From the NCBI RefSeq assembly GCF_022701255.1, contig NZ_CP031705.1, positions 3,720,001 to 3,784,000 of the forward strand: 64,000 nucleotides of DNA, read 5' to 3'. The position numbers were made by a program, and so were the translations under genes. Shown in pieces: positions 26,711-36,572 of the stretch. The number at the start of each line of letters is the position of its first letter. The first letter of the stretch is position 1. Origin of the DNA: Microcoleus vaginatus HSN003. Lineage in GTDB: Bacteria > Cyanobacteriota > Cyanobacteriia > Cyanobacteriales > Microcoleaceae. Below the pieces are notes generated by a model. That model saw nothing but the letters and a program-made list of their open reading frames with translations, did no database searches and was not told where the DNA came from.

Positions 26711-27694
26711 CTACTTTGAAGAACCTAAAAATTGGCTCAGTATTTGCAGATATTCTGCGCCCCCGATCTGTGCCACATTAGTGTGACCTCCATCAGGAAC
26801 TATGTAAAGCTTTTTGGGTTCAGGTGCTGCCTCAAACAGTTTTTTGCTCATTTCGACTGGAACTACATGGTCAGCAGTCCCGTGAATAAAGAGCACGGGC
26901 ATTTGCAGGCGATCGACTTTTGAAAGAGAATCAAACCGCTGTGTCAGCAAAAAATCGATCGGAAACATCCAAAACAAGCCTTTTTGGAACTCCACCATCG
27001 CCCGCGTCGAAGTAAAAGAGCCTTCTACAATTAACCCGGCCGCCCCCGGGTGACGCACGGCTAGATCGATCGCGATCGCCCCTCCCAAAGAATGACCGTA
27101 GAGATAAATTTGATTCGGGTTAATCCCCCGCTGTTTCACCAAATAATCCCAAGCAAGTTGAGCATCCTCATAAACCTGAGATTCACTCGGAAAATCGCCC
27201 TGGCTTTTGCCATAACCACGATAATCCATCACAAATACCGACAAACCTAATCGATGAAATCGATAAGCGTGTTCGACATTTGCTCCCACATTTGAAGCAT
27301 TGCCGTGCAGGTACAAAACTACCCCCCCTAACCCCTGGTTAAGGGCGGGAACCGCAGCGATGGCCCGTTTGTCACTTTGGGCCGTCGCCAGAAACGACTC
27401 CCCATTTCTTGCTCCATCCCTTGCTAAGGGGGGGCTGGGGGGATTTTCCGAGGCAGGAATCCACCACCCGTGCACGCTGTCCACCGCGCCTGTTTTTGTT
27501 GGAATTGGCAGCCAGACATCTTGATATTTCAACTGAAAATCATCTGGCGTAGTTTCGATCGCGCGTGCGGGAAAAAAGATAAACTTACCTTGTGCTACAA
27601 ATAGGAATACACAAGCAGCAGAATAAGCAACGGCCAAAACTATCCCAAAAGCTATTAGCGCTTTAGACAAAAGGAATACTAGCAACTTGTTCAT
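26711..27694 (-). CDS. Alpha/beta hydrolase (BEM46-like) with a repeat-derived insert
   Basis: A 327-residue protein with an N-terminal membrane anchor (LVFLLSKALIAFGIVLAVAY). The hydrolase fold shows VVLYLHGNASNVG (oxyanion loop), VFVMDYRGYGKSQG, the nucleophile elbow YGHSLGGAIA, the acid in HGTADHVVP and the catalytic His in GGHTNVAQ. Substrate unknown. Between GWWIPAS and GVVLYLHG, residues ~83-124 (ENPPSPPLARDGARNGES...) form an insert absent from the family, encoded by a palindromic repeat (27321-27447). It is convergent with the pentapeptide gene. Confidence 0.88.
   Translation of the reverse strand: MNKLLVFLLSKALIAFGIVLAVAYSAACVFLFVAQGKFIFFPARAIETTPDDFQLKYQDVWLPIPTKTGAVDSVHGWWIPASENPPSPPLARDGARNGESFLATAQSDKRAIAAVPALNQGLGGVVLYLHGNASNVGANVEHAYRFHRLGLSVFVMDYRGYGKSQGDFPSESQVYEDAQLAWDYLVKQRGINPNQIYLYGHSLGGAIAIDLAVRHPGAAGLIVEGSFTSTRAMVEFQKGLFWMFPIDFLLTQRFDSLSKVDRLQMPVLFIHGTADHVVPVEMSKKLFEAAPEPKKLYIVPDGGHTNVAQIGGAEYLQILSQFLGSSK
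27321..27447. repeat. Palindromic C/G-run repeat inserted in the hydrolase gene
   Basis: ACCCCCCCTAACCCCTGG at the left and GCTAAGGGGGGGCTGGGGGG at the right are inverted arms of an interspersed repeat. A related intergenic copy is at 61457-61583. The length keeps the reading frame open. Confidence 0.65.
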
Positions 27695-27808
27695 AGAAGA
27701 TAGAGCACGCGGGAAATTAGAGATCGGTCAACAGCTAATGGCCCATTATTAATTCAGACAATTAGCCAAGATCGATTACTAACTTCCGCCGCCGTATTCC
27801 GCCGATTT

Positions 27809-29275
27809 TCAAAAATTAATTAACTCGGGGTGGTGTAAGTGCCAATTTGTAGACTGTTCGTAAGCGTGAGCCACTTGAAACAACCGAGATTCTTGCAAAA
27901 CATTACCAATCAGTTGTATACCCACGGGCAGTCCTTTATCATCAAATCCGCAGGGCAAACTCAAAGCTGGCAAACCAGCAAGATTCACGGGAATAGTCAT
28001 CAAATCTGACAAATACATACTCAGAGGGTCATTGAATTTTTCGCCTGCCTTAAATGCGGTAGTAGGAGCAGTGGGACAGACTAAAACATCAACTTGAGAA
28101 AAAGCTTTTTCAAAGTCTTCTTTAATCAAAGTCCGAACTTTTTGAGCTTTTAGATAATAGGCATCGTAATATCCAGCCGACAATACGTAAGTGCCGATCG
28201 CAATCCGGCGTTTAACTTCCGCACCGAACCCTTGAGAGCGGGTTTTGGCATACATATCCAAAAGATTATCGGGATCTGGAGACCGGAAACCGTATTTGAC
28301 TCCATCATATCGCGCCAAATTTGCCGAAGCTTCCGAGGGAGCAATGATGTAGTAAGTGGGCAAACCGTAGCGGAAGCGGGGACAAGAAATAACTTGAATT
28401 TCTGCGCCCAATTGTTGAAATTGCTCGATCGCCTTAGTAACAGCGTCTTTAACCCCCGAGTCCAACCCCACACCAAAAGTTTCTTTAATTACACCAATTC
28501 TAATCTGACCCTTCGGTCGCAAACTGGGTCTTAAAGCTTGAGCGTAGTCAGGAATTGGAACATTAAGACTCGTGGAATCTCTCGGATCATAACCGGCGAT
28601 CGCCCCCAACAAAATCGCCGTATCCTCAACAGTCCGGCCAAAGGGCCCGATTTGATCCAGAGAAGAAGCATAGGCCACCAAACCGTAGCGAGAAACCAGC
28701 CCATAAGTCGGTTTCAGCCCCACCAACCCGCAAAAAGCAGCAGGTTGGCGGATTGAGCCTCCAGTATCCGAACCCAAACTCACGACGCATTCTCCAGCGG
28801 CTACCGCTGCGGCCGAACCGCCAGAAGACCCTCCGGGCACGCGCTCCAAGTCCCAAGGATTCGCGGTAACTTGATAGGCAGAAGTTTCCGTCGAGCTCCC
28901 CATTGCAAACTCGTCCATATTCGCCTTACCCACAATCACCGCACCGGCTGCTTGGAGTTTGGAGACGACGGTGGCATCGTAGGGAGGCACAAAATTCTCC
29001 AAAATCCGAGAGGCGCAGGTTGTGGGCACGCCCTCGGTGCACATATTATCTTTAACGGCGATCGGGATGCCGGCCAACAGGCCAATTTGCTCTCCGGCTG
29101 CGATTTGGGCATCCACTTTATGGGCCTGCGCCAATGCGCTGTCTGCTGTCACGCACAGAAAGCTTTTCAACTTCGGCTCTAGCTGGGTAATTCGGTCTAA
29201 TGCTTCTTGAGTAATTTCCACAGCAGAGCGTTCTTTATTGACCAGTTGTCGGTGCAACTCGCGGATGGATGCCAT
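27809..29275 (-). CDS. gatA: Aspartyl/glutamyl-tRNA amidotransferase subunit A
   Basis: GatA is the amidase of the GatCAB complex, which converts Glu-tRNA(Gln) to Gln-tRNA(Gln) using ammonia from glutamine; cyanobacteria need it. The 488-residue protein (start [14 protein letters not shown] 29275, with AAAGG upstream) has the amidase signature: Lys in [11 protein letters not shown], the [14 protein letters not shown] serine-rich loop and [15 protein letters not shown] with the catalytic Ser-cisSer-Lys triad. The frame is open 27 codons further upstream but unconserved. gatB and gatC are not in the window, as is common in cyanobacteria. Confidence 0.96.
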   Translation of the reverse strand: MASIRELHRQLVNKERSAVEITQEALDRITQLEPKLKSFLCVTADSALAQAHKVDAQIAAGEQIGLLAGIPIAVKDNMCTEGVPTTCASRILENFVPPYDATVVSKLQAAGAVIVGKANMDEFAMGSSTETSAYQVTANPWDLERVPGGSSGGSAAAVAAGECVVSLGSDTGGSIRQPAAFCGLVGLKPTYGLVSRYGLVAYASSLDQIGPFGRTVEDTAILLGAIAGYDPRDSTSLNVPIPDYAQALRPSLRPKGQIRIGVIKETFGVGLDSGVKDAVTKAIEQFQQLGAEIQVISCPRFRYGLPTYYIIAPSEASANLARYDGVKYGFRSPDPDNLLDMYAKTRSQGFGAEVKRRIAIGTYVLSAGYYDAYYLKAQKVRTLIKEDFEKAFSQVDVLVCPTAPTTAFKAGEKFNDPLSMYLSDLMTIPVNLAGLPALSLPCGFDDKGLPVGIQLIGNVLQESRLFQVAHAYEQSTNWHLHHPELINF

Positions 29276-30344
29276 GCTCGTACCTTTATCATTTCTACTT
29301 TGAGACAATACAGTTAATATAACTGGCAATTGTACCTGCTTACAGCCCGAAGGCAAAGTCGGCTATTTTTGTCGCCAAAGTTCGAGCCTCAAAGAGGGTT
29401 CCGCTAACGCGCGATTGGTCATTTTATCTACACTAGATTAAATTCCCAAAATCCCACCGAACACAAAATAGCGATCGCGTTTTTTACCTAATCTTTTAAA
29501 AAACCAAGAATGCAACTGTATCATGACTGATGCAAAAAGTGGTTTGACGCGAGATTTATATGAGTAAGGGGTAAGGTGTGCAATGCGGTTCCTACATAAT
29601 TAGGTTCTGCCTCCAATAATGTGTAGGCAAGATCACAGTCATTAGGAAATCATTCATTCCCAATTCGGAAACCTAAATTCTAGAATATTAGAACCCAGCT
29701 TCTCTTCGATGTAACCCAGGATTTATGGTAGAAAAAGATGGCATAAAAAATAAATTAATTCCCGGTCATGACTGCTTTATGCCGGGGAATATTCAGAGAA
29801 GACTAAAAATATTTGTTTCCTAGAGATGACCACTTTTATGAAATTTTATTTAAGAACGCATATTTATAATCCTCTAAAGCTGATTTTTGACGCGATTAAT
29901 TTCCTCCTGAAACTCCAGAAAAAAATGAACTGGGGATAGAAAATCAGGATAAGAAAATATTAGAGTATTGCTGCACATACCCTAATAATTAGGGTCAGAT
30001 TGTGAAGAATACTTTTTTAGTCAAAAATGACTGAAAGTTATCAGTCATTTAAGTGAATTAATGGCGGCTGCGCGATCGTCGAAGAAAATAGTGATCGACC
30101 TTTTCCGATCCACGCCCATTGTGCCAAAGGTCAAAAAGCCTGTCAGAAATCTGGGGTTCACAAAAAAGCTCGAAACGCTCACGGCCACGCCGAGATCTCC
30201 TGTTGCGCGCACCTGCAAAAAAACAGCAGTCCTTCCTCAAGTACGACTATCTGCGTGCACCTGCGGCAAAAAACGCTAGGTATTTGCCGCCACGATCCCC
30301 AGGAAAATAATTTCATCCGGAATTATCCCCAAAACCAAAGATAT
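29276..30344. other. Long intergenic region with short hairpins
   Basis: About 1.07 kb without a supported gene. Visible are a near-palindrome ATTCCCGG...CCGGGGAAT (29759-29790), ACCCTAAT-A-ATTAGGGT (29979-29995) and a ten-pair hairpin AAATGACTGA...TCAGTCATTT (30025-30050). Short basic frames on both strands around 30058-30310 overlap each other and could not be assigned. Confidence 0.4.
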
Positions 30345-30377
30345 ATGGTAAGAAGTTCCCGATGCCCCGTTGGAGGA

Positions 30378-30833
30378 ATGCCACCTAAAGCTCACTTAGA
30401 ATCCCACCTGACGGCAGAGGAACTCAAAATTCGCTACCGGCAGGCACAAAACACCACAGAGTCGCGCCGCTGGCACTTGCTGCTGTTAGTTTCCAGAAAT
30501 TGGACTATCAAACAAGCAGCCCAGGTCGTAGGCATCAACTACGACTACGCCAAAGAAATTGTCCAGCGCTACAACCGAGAAGGGCCTAACTCTGTGAGAA
30601 ATCGCAGCGGAGACCGCCAGCCCCCTCCTGCGAAATCCTTGCTGAATCCTGAACAGCAAGAAGAACTGCGACAAGCGCTGCAAGGCCCTGCCCCCGACGG
30701 CGGAGACTGGACAGGCCCCAAAGTAGCTCGCTGGATTGCCGAAAAAATCGGTAGCGATCATGTCTGGCCCCAACGCGGTTGGGATTACCTCAAGCGGTTG
30801 GGTGCCGACTGGCGACGGCGGCGCAAAAAGTAG
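30378..30833 (+). CDS. Stand-alone winged-helix/HTH protein related to IS630 transposase N-terminal domain
   Basis: About 151 residues from MPPKAHLESHLTAEELKIRY. The first half is an HTH (WTIKQAAQVVGINYDYAKEIVQRYNREGP) followed by the linker NRSGDRQPPP, and the second half is a winged helix (DGGDWTGPKVARWIAEKIGS, VWPQRGWDYLKRL), as in the DNA-binding part of IS630-family transposases. There is no DDE catalytic part after it and no terminal repeats are visible around it, so it may be a remnant or a domesticated DNA-binding protein. The upstream ATG 30345 is an alternative start; GGAGG lies too close to 30378 to decide. It is unrelated in sequence to the IS630 element in the dnaE locus. Confidence 0.75.
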   Translation: MPPKAHLESHLTAEELKIRYRQAQNTTESRRWHLLLLVSRNWTIKQAAQVVGINYDYAKEIVQRYNREGPNSVRNRSGDRQPPPAKSLLNPEQQEELRQALQGPAPDGGDWTGPKVARWIAEKIGSDHVWPQRGWDYLKRLGADWRRRRKK

Positions 30834-30925
30834 ATAGTTCCCAATATTTAAAGGGGGTTGATTGCTTTGGTGCGATCGCTCCCTTTATTTTGGTTATTTT
30901 GCCACATTGGGGCGATTAAAACCAT

Positions 30926-30985
30926 TTTAGATTTTAGATTTTAGATTTTAGATTTGTTCTTCAATCTAAAATCTAAAATCTAAAA
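30926..30985. repeat. Long hairpin built from the GATTTTA heptamer
   Basis: About 23 bases of TTTTAGATTTTAGATT... are followed after a short loop (TTGTTCTTC) by the exact complement, forming a very AT-rich stem. It lies between the HTH gene and the beta-lactamase-like gene. Confidence 0.85.
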
Positions 30986-31047
30986 CCCTTTGACTGATGT
31001 AACAATAGCTGCTTATATTGAATGTGGTGGTGTTGAGGATGTTAAAT

Positions 31048-32349
31048 ATGCGAGATATGAGGTGTTTTTTGTCGATCGCTAACAAGATGGCGGCAGTAGT
31101 AGTCGGCATCGGACTGGTTCAGATGTTAACCATCGCAAGTTCATTTTCTCAATCATCTAACCCGCGTTCGCTAGACGAACTCTACAAAATTCGCGATCGG
31201 CTGATCACCGAATTAGAACAACCCGACAACCCCTCCCCAGAACCAACCATCCTCTCCGGCTTAGTTCCCTTCGCCGCCAATCCTCCAGAACAACTGCTAC
31301 AGCAGTTGCAAGCGGTGGAAGCTCAAATATTAGTAGAACAGAGGGCTAAGGACAACTTACAGCAAGCAGTCCGTTTAGCCAACCGAGCCGTAGAAACTAA
31401 ACGGCAGCCAAATCAGTCGATCACATCTTCGCAGCAAACTCAATTTTTCTGGAACCAGGCGCTCAACAACTTGCAGGAAGTTCCTCAAAATTCATTTTTA
31501 GCTTCCCTCACTGCCTCAAAAACTCAAGAATACCGGGAAAATTTAACAGCAGCAACCTTTCAAGTGCAGCAAGCAAAATCTGATTTTTTGGGTGTACTTG
31601 CTCGGGAAAGCGGTTTGTCGGCTCAAGCTTCGATCGGCATTTGCAACCTTTCTAGAGAATGCGTAAACCTGCGGGGCGATGTGCCTCCTGCCAGTCCGGC
31701 CAGCTTAATTAAATTGCCGATTGCTGTCGCCCTGATGCAAAAAGTCGAAAAAGAAAAAATTAGTCTGAACCAGGAAGTATTAGTCAGTCGCGGTAATTTC
31801 ACCGAAGACGCATCGGCAAAGATTAGGTCCAATCGCAATTACCCGCTACAGCTACTGTTAGAAGAAATGATCTATCGCAGCAGCAATATCGCCACCAATC
31901 AACTAATCGATTATTTGGGATCGGATTACATCAATCAATATTTAGATAATAGCGGCTACGAAGTCACCCGCGTCAACTTCAAATTAATGGGGGAAAGAAT
32001 TATGCCCTCCAACCCCGGTTCTGGTCGCAACCGCCTGACTGCTAACGAACTCACCGAAATGATGGTGCAAATTTACAACGGCGAAACACCCGGTGCTAAA
32101 CTATTAATAGAAACTCTCAACCGCCAGTACGATCACGCTCTGGGATTTGCCGCTTTGGAAGGAACTAAAGCTCAGTGGTTGGGCGAAAAAACCGGCCAAA
32201 ATTCTCGGGTGCTCGGCACAACTTTAGCTATGAGCATTGACGACGAGGCCTATGTGATTACTGTGATTGACAGCCGCAGCGGCGAGCTACAAATGCGCCA
32301 GTCTATTTCTAAAATTGCCGATTACATTGTCCGAAACCCCAGCTTTTAA
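31048..32349 (+). CDS. Serine hydrolase, class A beta-lactamase-like
   Basis: A 433-residue protein with a signal peptide (NKMAAVVVGIGLVQMLTIAS). I chose ATG 31048 because GAGG lies nine bases before it; other in-frame starts exist at 31018 (TTG), 31039 and 31057. After a helical region with a coiled coil (LQQLQAVEAQILVEQRAKDN) comes a class A beta-lactamase fold: Ser219-Leu-Ile-Lys222 in ASLIKLPIAVAL, the SxN element YRSSNIATNQLIDYLG, and the KTG triad in LGEKTGQNSR. Cyanobacterial members may be penicillin-interacting proteins or true beta-lactamases; I cannot decide. Expected in the periplasm. It precedes an alpha/beta hydrolase by 55 bases. Confidence 0.88.
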   Translation: MRDMRCFLSIANKMAAVVVGIGLVQMLTIASSFSQSSNPRSLDELYKIRDRLITELEQPDNPSPEPTILSGLVPFAANPPEQLLQQLQAVEAQILVEQRAKDNLQQAVRLANRAVETKRQPNQSITSSQQTQFFWNQALNNLQEVPQNSFLASLTASKTQEYRENLTAATFQVQQAKSDFLGVLARESGLSAQASIGICNLSRECVNLRGDVPPASPASLIKLPIAVALMQKVEKEKISLNQEVLVSRGNFTEDASAKIRSNRNYPLQLLLEEMIYRSSNIATNQLIDYLGSDYINQYLDNSGYEVTRVNFKLMGERIMPSNPGSGRNRLTANELTEMMVQIYNGETPGAKLLIETLNRQYDHALGFAALEGTKAQWLGEKTGQNSRVLGTTLAMSIDDEAYVITVIDSRSGELQMRQSISKIADYIVRNPSF

Positions 32350-32404
32350 CCGCTGGAATATACAATTTATAGCGGGGACAACGCACCGCCCAAACAGTTA
32401 AAAA

Positions 32405-33235
32405 ATGCCGCATCACAAACTCAGTGTTTCCGTCAAAGGCAAAGGGTTTCCGATTCTCTGCTTGCACGGCCATCCAGGTTCCGGCGATTGTATGTCTGTC
32501 TTCACAGAACACCTATCACAACGCTTCCAGACGATCGCCCCAGACTTGCGCGGCTACGGCAACAGCCGCACCTCAACTTTCTTTGAAATGACCGACCACC
32601 TCGTCGATTTAGAAGCACTATTAGACAGATTAGGAGTCGATCGGTGTTTGGTGGTTGGATGGTCTTTGGGAGGGATTTTAGCCCTGGAATTAGCCATGAA
32701 GTATCCCCAGCGAGTCACCGGCTTGATTGTCCTTGCATCCGCAGCCAAACCGCGAGGAAGTCATCCTCCCATCTCTTGGCAAGATAACCTTTACACCGGT
32801 TTAGCCGGAATTATCAATTGGGCGATACCCGGCTGGCAGTGGAATATTGATACTTTTGCTAGGCGATCGCTCTTTCGCTACTTGATACAGCAGCATAACG
32901 CCACCCCTTACCGCTACTTAGCACAGGCAGGTACCCCCGCCTACCTCAAGACTTCCAACACGGCCACCAAGGCGTTAAATACCGCTCTGAGGGCCGGATA
33001 CGATCGACTCCTCCACCTGGGCGATATTCAATGTCCGTCCTTGGTGTTGGCCGGAGAGGGCGATCGGCACATTACCTCAGCATCCAGTTTAGAAACAGCC
33101 CGCCACCTCCAAAATTGTCAGTGGCAGTGCTATCCAAATACAGCCCACTTGTTCCCTTGGGAAATTCCCGATCGGGTACTCGCAGACATCGATTGTTGGA
33201 TTGACAATTTCCCCCAAGCAGTTGGTAATTGCTAG
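32405..33235 (+). CDS. Alpha/beta hydrolase
   Basis: A 276-residue cytosolic hydrolase. Visible motifs: LCLHGHPGSGD (oxyanion), LRGYGNSRTS, nucleophile elbow VVGWSLGGILALELA, acid in LAGEGDRHITSA and catalytic His in YPNTAHLFPWE. These place it among alpha/beta-hydrolase-fold esterases/haloperoxidase-like proteins; the substrate is unknown. It follows the beta-lactamase-like gene on the same strand, possibly as an operon. Confidence 0.88.
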   Translation: MPHHKLSVSVKGKGFPILCLHGHPGSGDCMSVFTEHLSQRFQTIAPDLRGYGNSRTSTFFEMTDHLVDLEALLDRLGVDRCLVVGWSLGGILALELAMKYPQRVTGLIVLASAAKPRGSHPPISWQDNLYTGLAGIINWAIPGWQWNIDTFARRSLFRYLIQQHNATPYRYLAQAGTPAYLKTSNTATKALNTALRAGYDRLLHLGDIQCPSLVLAGEGDRHITSASSLETARHLQNCQWQCYPNTAHLFPWEIPDRVLADIDCWIDNFPQAVGNC

Positions 33236-33451
33236 TCTTAAGTTTGGAGTTTGTCAGAAGCAATTAATCACCCAACAGTCAAGAATTTTGAATTTATATC
33301 GTTGCCGTCTGCCTCCGAATCATAATTTTCGGAGTGCAGTGCGAGCTTCCTGTCGCTATCATGGCTCGCCAGCAGGGTATAATTCCGTAGTTACCGGATT
33401 TTTATTTACAACTCAAAAGTCAAAACTCAAAACTCAAAATTCCCCCTGCTT

Positions 33452-33730
33452 CTACTGACCGCTCAAAACCGGCCACAGCCCTCCATCACCAAGCTTTCCC
33501 AAATCTTCTGCAACAGTTAAAGTAATTGGTTTGCAGCGGTGAATCGAAACACTAACACCTTCTGCCCCTTCATTTTCTATGTCTTCTACATATCCTGCTT
33601 TTGCAGATTCCGCCTCTCCATCGGTTAAGAACGGGCCAAAATAGTAAATGCACCGCGGCGCTGAAGTTTTAACTTCAACCCACCAAGCCAATCCGAAAAA
33701 GTTGAGCAAGCTAATCAAGAATTCTTTCAT
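33452..33730 (-). CDS. DUF1816 protein
   Basis: A 92-residue protein beginning MKEFLISLLNFFGLAWWVEV and containing PRCIYYFGPF, AKAGYVEDIENEGAEGV and IHRCKPITLTV, the pattern of DUF1816. The family is cyanobacterial, short and uncharacterised; some members sit with phycobilisome-linker-like genes. There is no signal peptide. Its 5' side faces rlmB on the same strand, at 300 bases. Confidence 0.82.
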   Translation of the reverse strand: MKEFLISLLNFFGLAWWVEVKTSAPRCIYYFGPFLTDGEAESAKAGYVEDIENEGAEGVSVSIHRCKPITLTVAEDLGKLGDGGLWPVLSGQ

Positions 33731-33909
33731 CTGCTTTTCTAATGTATTTGACGGTGTTTTCAGGGTGCTGCAAACACGCCTAGGCTTTTGTTATTTACAC
33801 GTAGCTGACTGCTACCAAGAATTTATCCAAATCTATTTTAAGCTGATATCTAAATAGATTGGTGTCGAATTCCTGTTTGAACCTAGGGGCCTGGCCCCTG
33901 CTACTTTCG

Positions 33910-33955
33910 CCTGAACAAGTAACGACAGTCGATCGGCTATCCTTACTTGTTCAGG
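33910..33955. terminator. Hairpin downstream of rlmB
   Basis: CCTGAACAAGTA and TACTTGTTCAGG form a perfect 12-pair stem with a 22-base loop, 72 bases beyond the rlmB stop. No T run follows on the minus strand, so it may be a repeat or processing site and not a terminator. Confidence 0.4.
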
Positions 33956-34026
33956 GTGTGGTGCCACTTTATTCTGAGCGGCATTCACAATAAACTACTC
34001 TGTTGTGTTCTTTTTTTCAACCACCT

Positions 34027-35478
34027 TTACGATCCGTGTACGTGAAACTTTTTGGGCCCGCGCTGACGGTAAATTTCGTATAAAGCCATCCCCGTTGCTA
34101 CTGAGACATTCAGGCTAGGAGTATTGCCCCTTAAAGGAATTGAAACTAATCCGTCACATCCGCGCTGTATCAAAAGGCTCAAACCATCAGCTTCACCACC
34201 TACCACTAAAACAGTGGGCCCGGAGAATTTGACTGTCTCTACAGATTGACCGACGCCTGCTGCAGTACCATAAATCCAGAATCCAGCCTCTTTGAGTTCT
34301 TCCAGTGCCCGGTTAAGATTGACAACCCTCGCCACGGGCAGGCTTTCCAATGCCCCTGCTGCCACTTTTCTCACTGCCGAGGTAATCCCAACAGCCCGCC
34401 GCTGCGGAATCACCATGCCCTGAGAGCCCAATGCTTCTGCGGTGCGAATAATCGCCCCTAGATTATGCGGGTCGTTGAGTCCTTCGGCTACCACAATTAC
34501 TGGATCTTCGCAAGCCGACTTAGCCTTCGCGATCAGTTCGCTCAAATCCAGGTATTCGTAGGCTGATACTTGAGCCGCTACGCCTTGGTGGTTGGCCTTG
34601 CGGGTGATGTAGTCGAGGCGCAAATCGTCAACTTCATCAATTATGCTGCCGTTGGCCTTGGCTTCCGTTAGCAAGCTGTGAAAGCGGGGATCGTAGCGCA
34701 GGTGCGGAACAACCCAGATCCGGTTGAGGACTTGGTTTGTTTCTAAAGCCGCTTGCACCGCATGGCGGCCGTAAATCATGTCGTCTGTGTCTGCGTCTGG
34801 TTGCACGACTGTATTTGAGGCACTGTCAACAGGGCGAGTGTCTCTGTCTTTGTCTCTGTCTCTGAAATGGTTGCCCCGGAATTCCTGCGGGCTCTTGTCT
34901 TTGTCTCTGTCTTTGTAATAATTGCCCCTGGATTCCTGCGGGCTGCTGTCTCTGTCTCTGTCTCGGAAATTGTTGCGGGCCGGCTGCGGGCTGCTATCTC
35001 TGTCTCTGTCTCGGAAATTGTTGCGGGCCGGCTGCGGGCTGCTGTCTCTGTCTCTGTCTCTGTCTCGGAAATTGTTGCGGGCCGGCTGCGGGCTGCTGTC
35101 TCTGTCTCTGTCTCGGAAATTGTTGCGGACCGGCTGCGGGCTGCTGTCTCTGTCTTGGTAATAATTGCCCCGGGATTCCTGCGGGCTGCTGTCTCTGTCT
35201 TGGTAAGTATTATTTCTGCGAAGGGATGGTTGGCTGTCGGAATCGGCTCTCCGTTTGAAAATTGCTCTCACAGGCATTTCTCGCGATTGCGGGGCGAAGC
35301 TCGATCGCTTTTGAGGCGCGTCTACTCCGCGAGTTTCGGGACGGGGCTTGCGTTCAAAGCGGGCAGAGGATGGTTGTGAGTCCTGACGGCGGCCTTCGCT
35401 TTTGAATGGCTTGCTGTCGGAATTTGATCGCGAGGAGTCTGGTCTGGTAAATTTTCTCATTGGATTTGTTGTGGTCAA
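34027..35478 (-). CDS. rlmB: 23S rRNA 2'-O-ribose methyltransferase, RlmB-like, with long Arg/Asp repeat N-terminus
   Basis: The C-terminal ~260 residues are a SpoU/TrmH-family methyltransferase: [11 protein letters not shown], the [18 protein letters not shown] motif 1, [11 protein letters not shown] motif 2 and [20 protein letters not shown] motif 3, with the trefoil-knot SAM site. RlmB methylates G2251 of 23S rRNA in E. coli; this is the probable role. The first ~225 residues are low complexity, dominated by tandem repeats of [16 protein letters not shown], likely disordered and RNA-binding. The start at ATG 35478 follows a long leader. mrnC lies upstream on the same strand (250 bases), an association also seen in Bacillus. 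Confidence 0.92.
   Translation of the reverse strand: MTTTNPMRKFTRPDSSRSNSDSKPFKSEGRRQDSQPSSARFERKPRPETRGVDAPQKRSSFAPQSREMPVRAIFKRRADSDSQPSLRRNNTYQDRDSSPQESRGNYYQDRDSSPQPVRNNFRDRDRDSSPQPARNNFRDRDRDRDSSPQPARNNFRDRDRDSSPQPARNNFRDRDRDSSPQESRGNYYKDRDKDKSPQEFRGNHFRDRDKDRDTRPVDSASNTVVQPDADTDDMIYGRHAVQAALETNQVLNRIWVVPHLRYDPRFHSLLTEAKANGSIIDEVDDLRLDYITRKANHQGVAAQVSAYEYLDLSELIAKAKSACEDPVIVVAEGLNDPHNLGAIIRTAEALGSQGMVIPQRRAVGITSAVRKVAAGALESLPVARVVNLNRALEELKEAGFWIYGTAAGVGQSVETVKFSGPTVLVVGGEADGLSLLIQRGCDGLVSIPLRGNTPSLNVSVATGMALYEIYRQRGPKKFHVHGS
34842..35216 (-). repeat. Coding minisatellite in rlmB
   Basis: Tandem units of about 48-66 bp (coding [16 protein letters not shown] and variants such as [15 protein letters not shown]) differ in the number of Arg-Asp pairs, as expected from slippage of the CTCTGT/CTCGGA hexamers. 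Confidence 0.88.
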
Positions 35479-35727
35479 AACGTTTTGGCTGAAGGTTAAT
35501 GGATTGTAGATTTGAGATTCTTGATTCTTGATTGAGGGAGCAATCTTGGGGCTTTGAGATTTTAGATATTCTAGGGAGGGAGCAAGGATTTTGCTGTGTT
35601 CAAATTGCTAGTTAATAACTGATAAATCCTGTTTTGCCGATCGAGATTTTTGCTGTTTTATGTTAGCCGTGCAAGGATGCTTAATTAATCCCTCCCCATT
35701 CCCAACTCTTAACTGCTGCTAAATCCT

Positions 35728-36174
35728 TTAAGTCTCAAGATCTAAAAGTGCCAGAAGTTCGGTCAATCTTTCGGGATCGGTGAGATACAAATATCCGACC
35801 AAGGTTTCTAAGCTGCTGGCTTGTTGGTATATCTCTGGATCGGCTCGCTTAGAACGGCCCGCTGCAGCATTGCGGCCGCGCTTGACAATTGCTAATTCTG
35901 TACTGTTCAAGTAAGGAGAGAGCGATCGCAAATGACGCGCTTGAGTTTCGGCTCGTACTTGCCCCACCACCAATTCGTGATAAGCTTGCAATCTTTTGGG
36001 TGGCACTAAGTACGAACTCCGAACGTAGAGTTCGTACACTGCATCTCCCAAATAGGCCCAGGCTGCGGGCGAAATTCTTTCTATTTCTGCTGGTGTAGCC
36101 CTCGCAGGATGCACTCGATTTAAACTGATATCCGTCAGACTCAGTTTGAGCCCGTCATCTGCGATCGGCGACAT
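35728..36174 (-). CDS. mrnC: Mini-ribonuclease III
   Basis: MrnC is a ribonuclease III-like enzyme without the double-strand-binding domain; it matures 23S rRNA ends. The 148-residue protein has the RNase III core: LGDAVYELYVRSSYL (with catalytic Asp), ARHLRSLSPYLNSTELAIVKRGRN, and the second acidic helix ASSLETLVGYLYLTDPERL. Start at ATG 36174 and length fit the family. It precedes rlmB on the same strand, both linked to 23S rRNA maturation. Confidence 0.92.
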   Translation of the reverse strand: MSPIADDGLKLSLTDISLNRVHPARATPAEIERISPAAWAYLGDAVYELYVRSSYLVPPKRLQAYHELVVGQVRAETQARHLRSLSPYLNSTELAIVKRGRNAAAGRSKRADPEIYQQASSLETLVGYLYLTDPERLTELLALLDLET

Positions 36175-36572
36175 ACTTTTTTAAATAAAACTTCCGCACA
36201 GCTTGGTTTTTCTAGTCACTTACTTATTGCGTCTTTCGCTACTTCAGCAATTATAGCTTTCCCAGGAGTGTTCGCGGTCAGATCACGAAGCGAGATATAT
36301 AGGCAAAGCTTGGCGCAAAGACGATCGCACTCCTAATCGCACTCCTAAAAAAGGCTTTTTACCAAATCTGGATGCTCTAATTTTTATACCATTTTTCCGC
36401 GTGTTTGCCACACATATTTTACTGCCCATCCACCGAAACTCTAAGCATCGGGGAAAGGGTGGCTGGCCCGTGTCACAGCTTCTGGGTAAATCGGTATTGT
36501 TTTACCAGCAAAAAAATAAAAATTTGCTATCCAGCGTTGAGAACCGGATAGCTAATTTAATCCACTTTGGCG
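36175..36572. other. Intergenic, nothing recognised
   Basis: About 400 bases between the STAS gene end and the mrnC start, both on the minus strand. There are no clear repeats or RNA genes; a plus-strand frame at 36401-36586 lacks coding character. Confidence 0.4.

Noticed and set aside
30058..30310. Short basic proteins on both strands before the HTH gene
   Set aside because: Mutually overlapping frames of 60-70 residues with no recognisable family or convincing starts.
34867..35379. Plus-strand frame of 170 residues opposite rlmB
   Set aside because: It is the antisense of the RD minisatellite; its repetitive VSVSEIVA sequence only mirrors the repeat.
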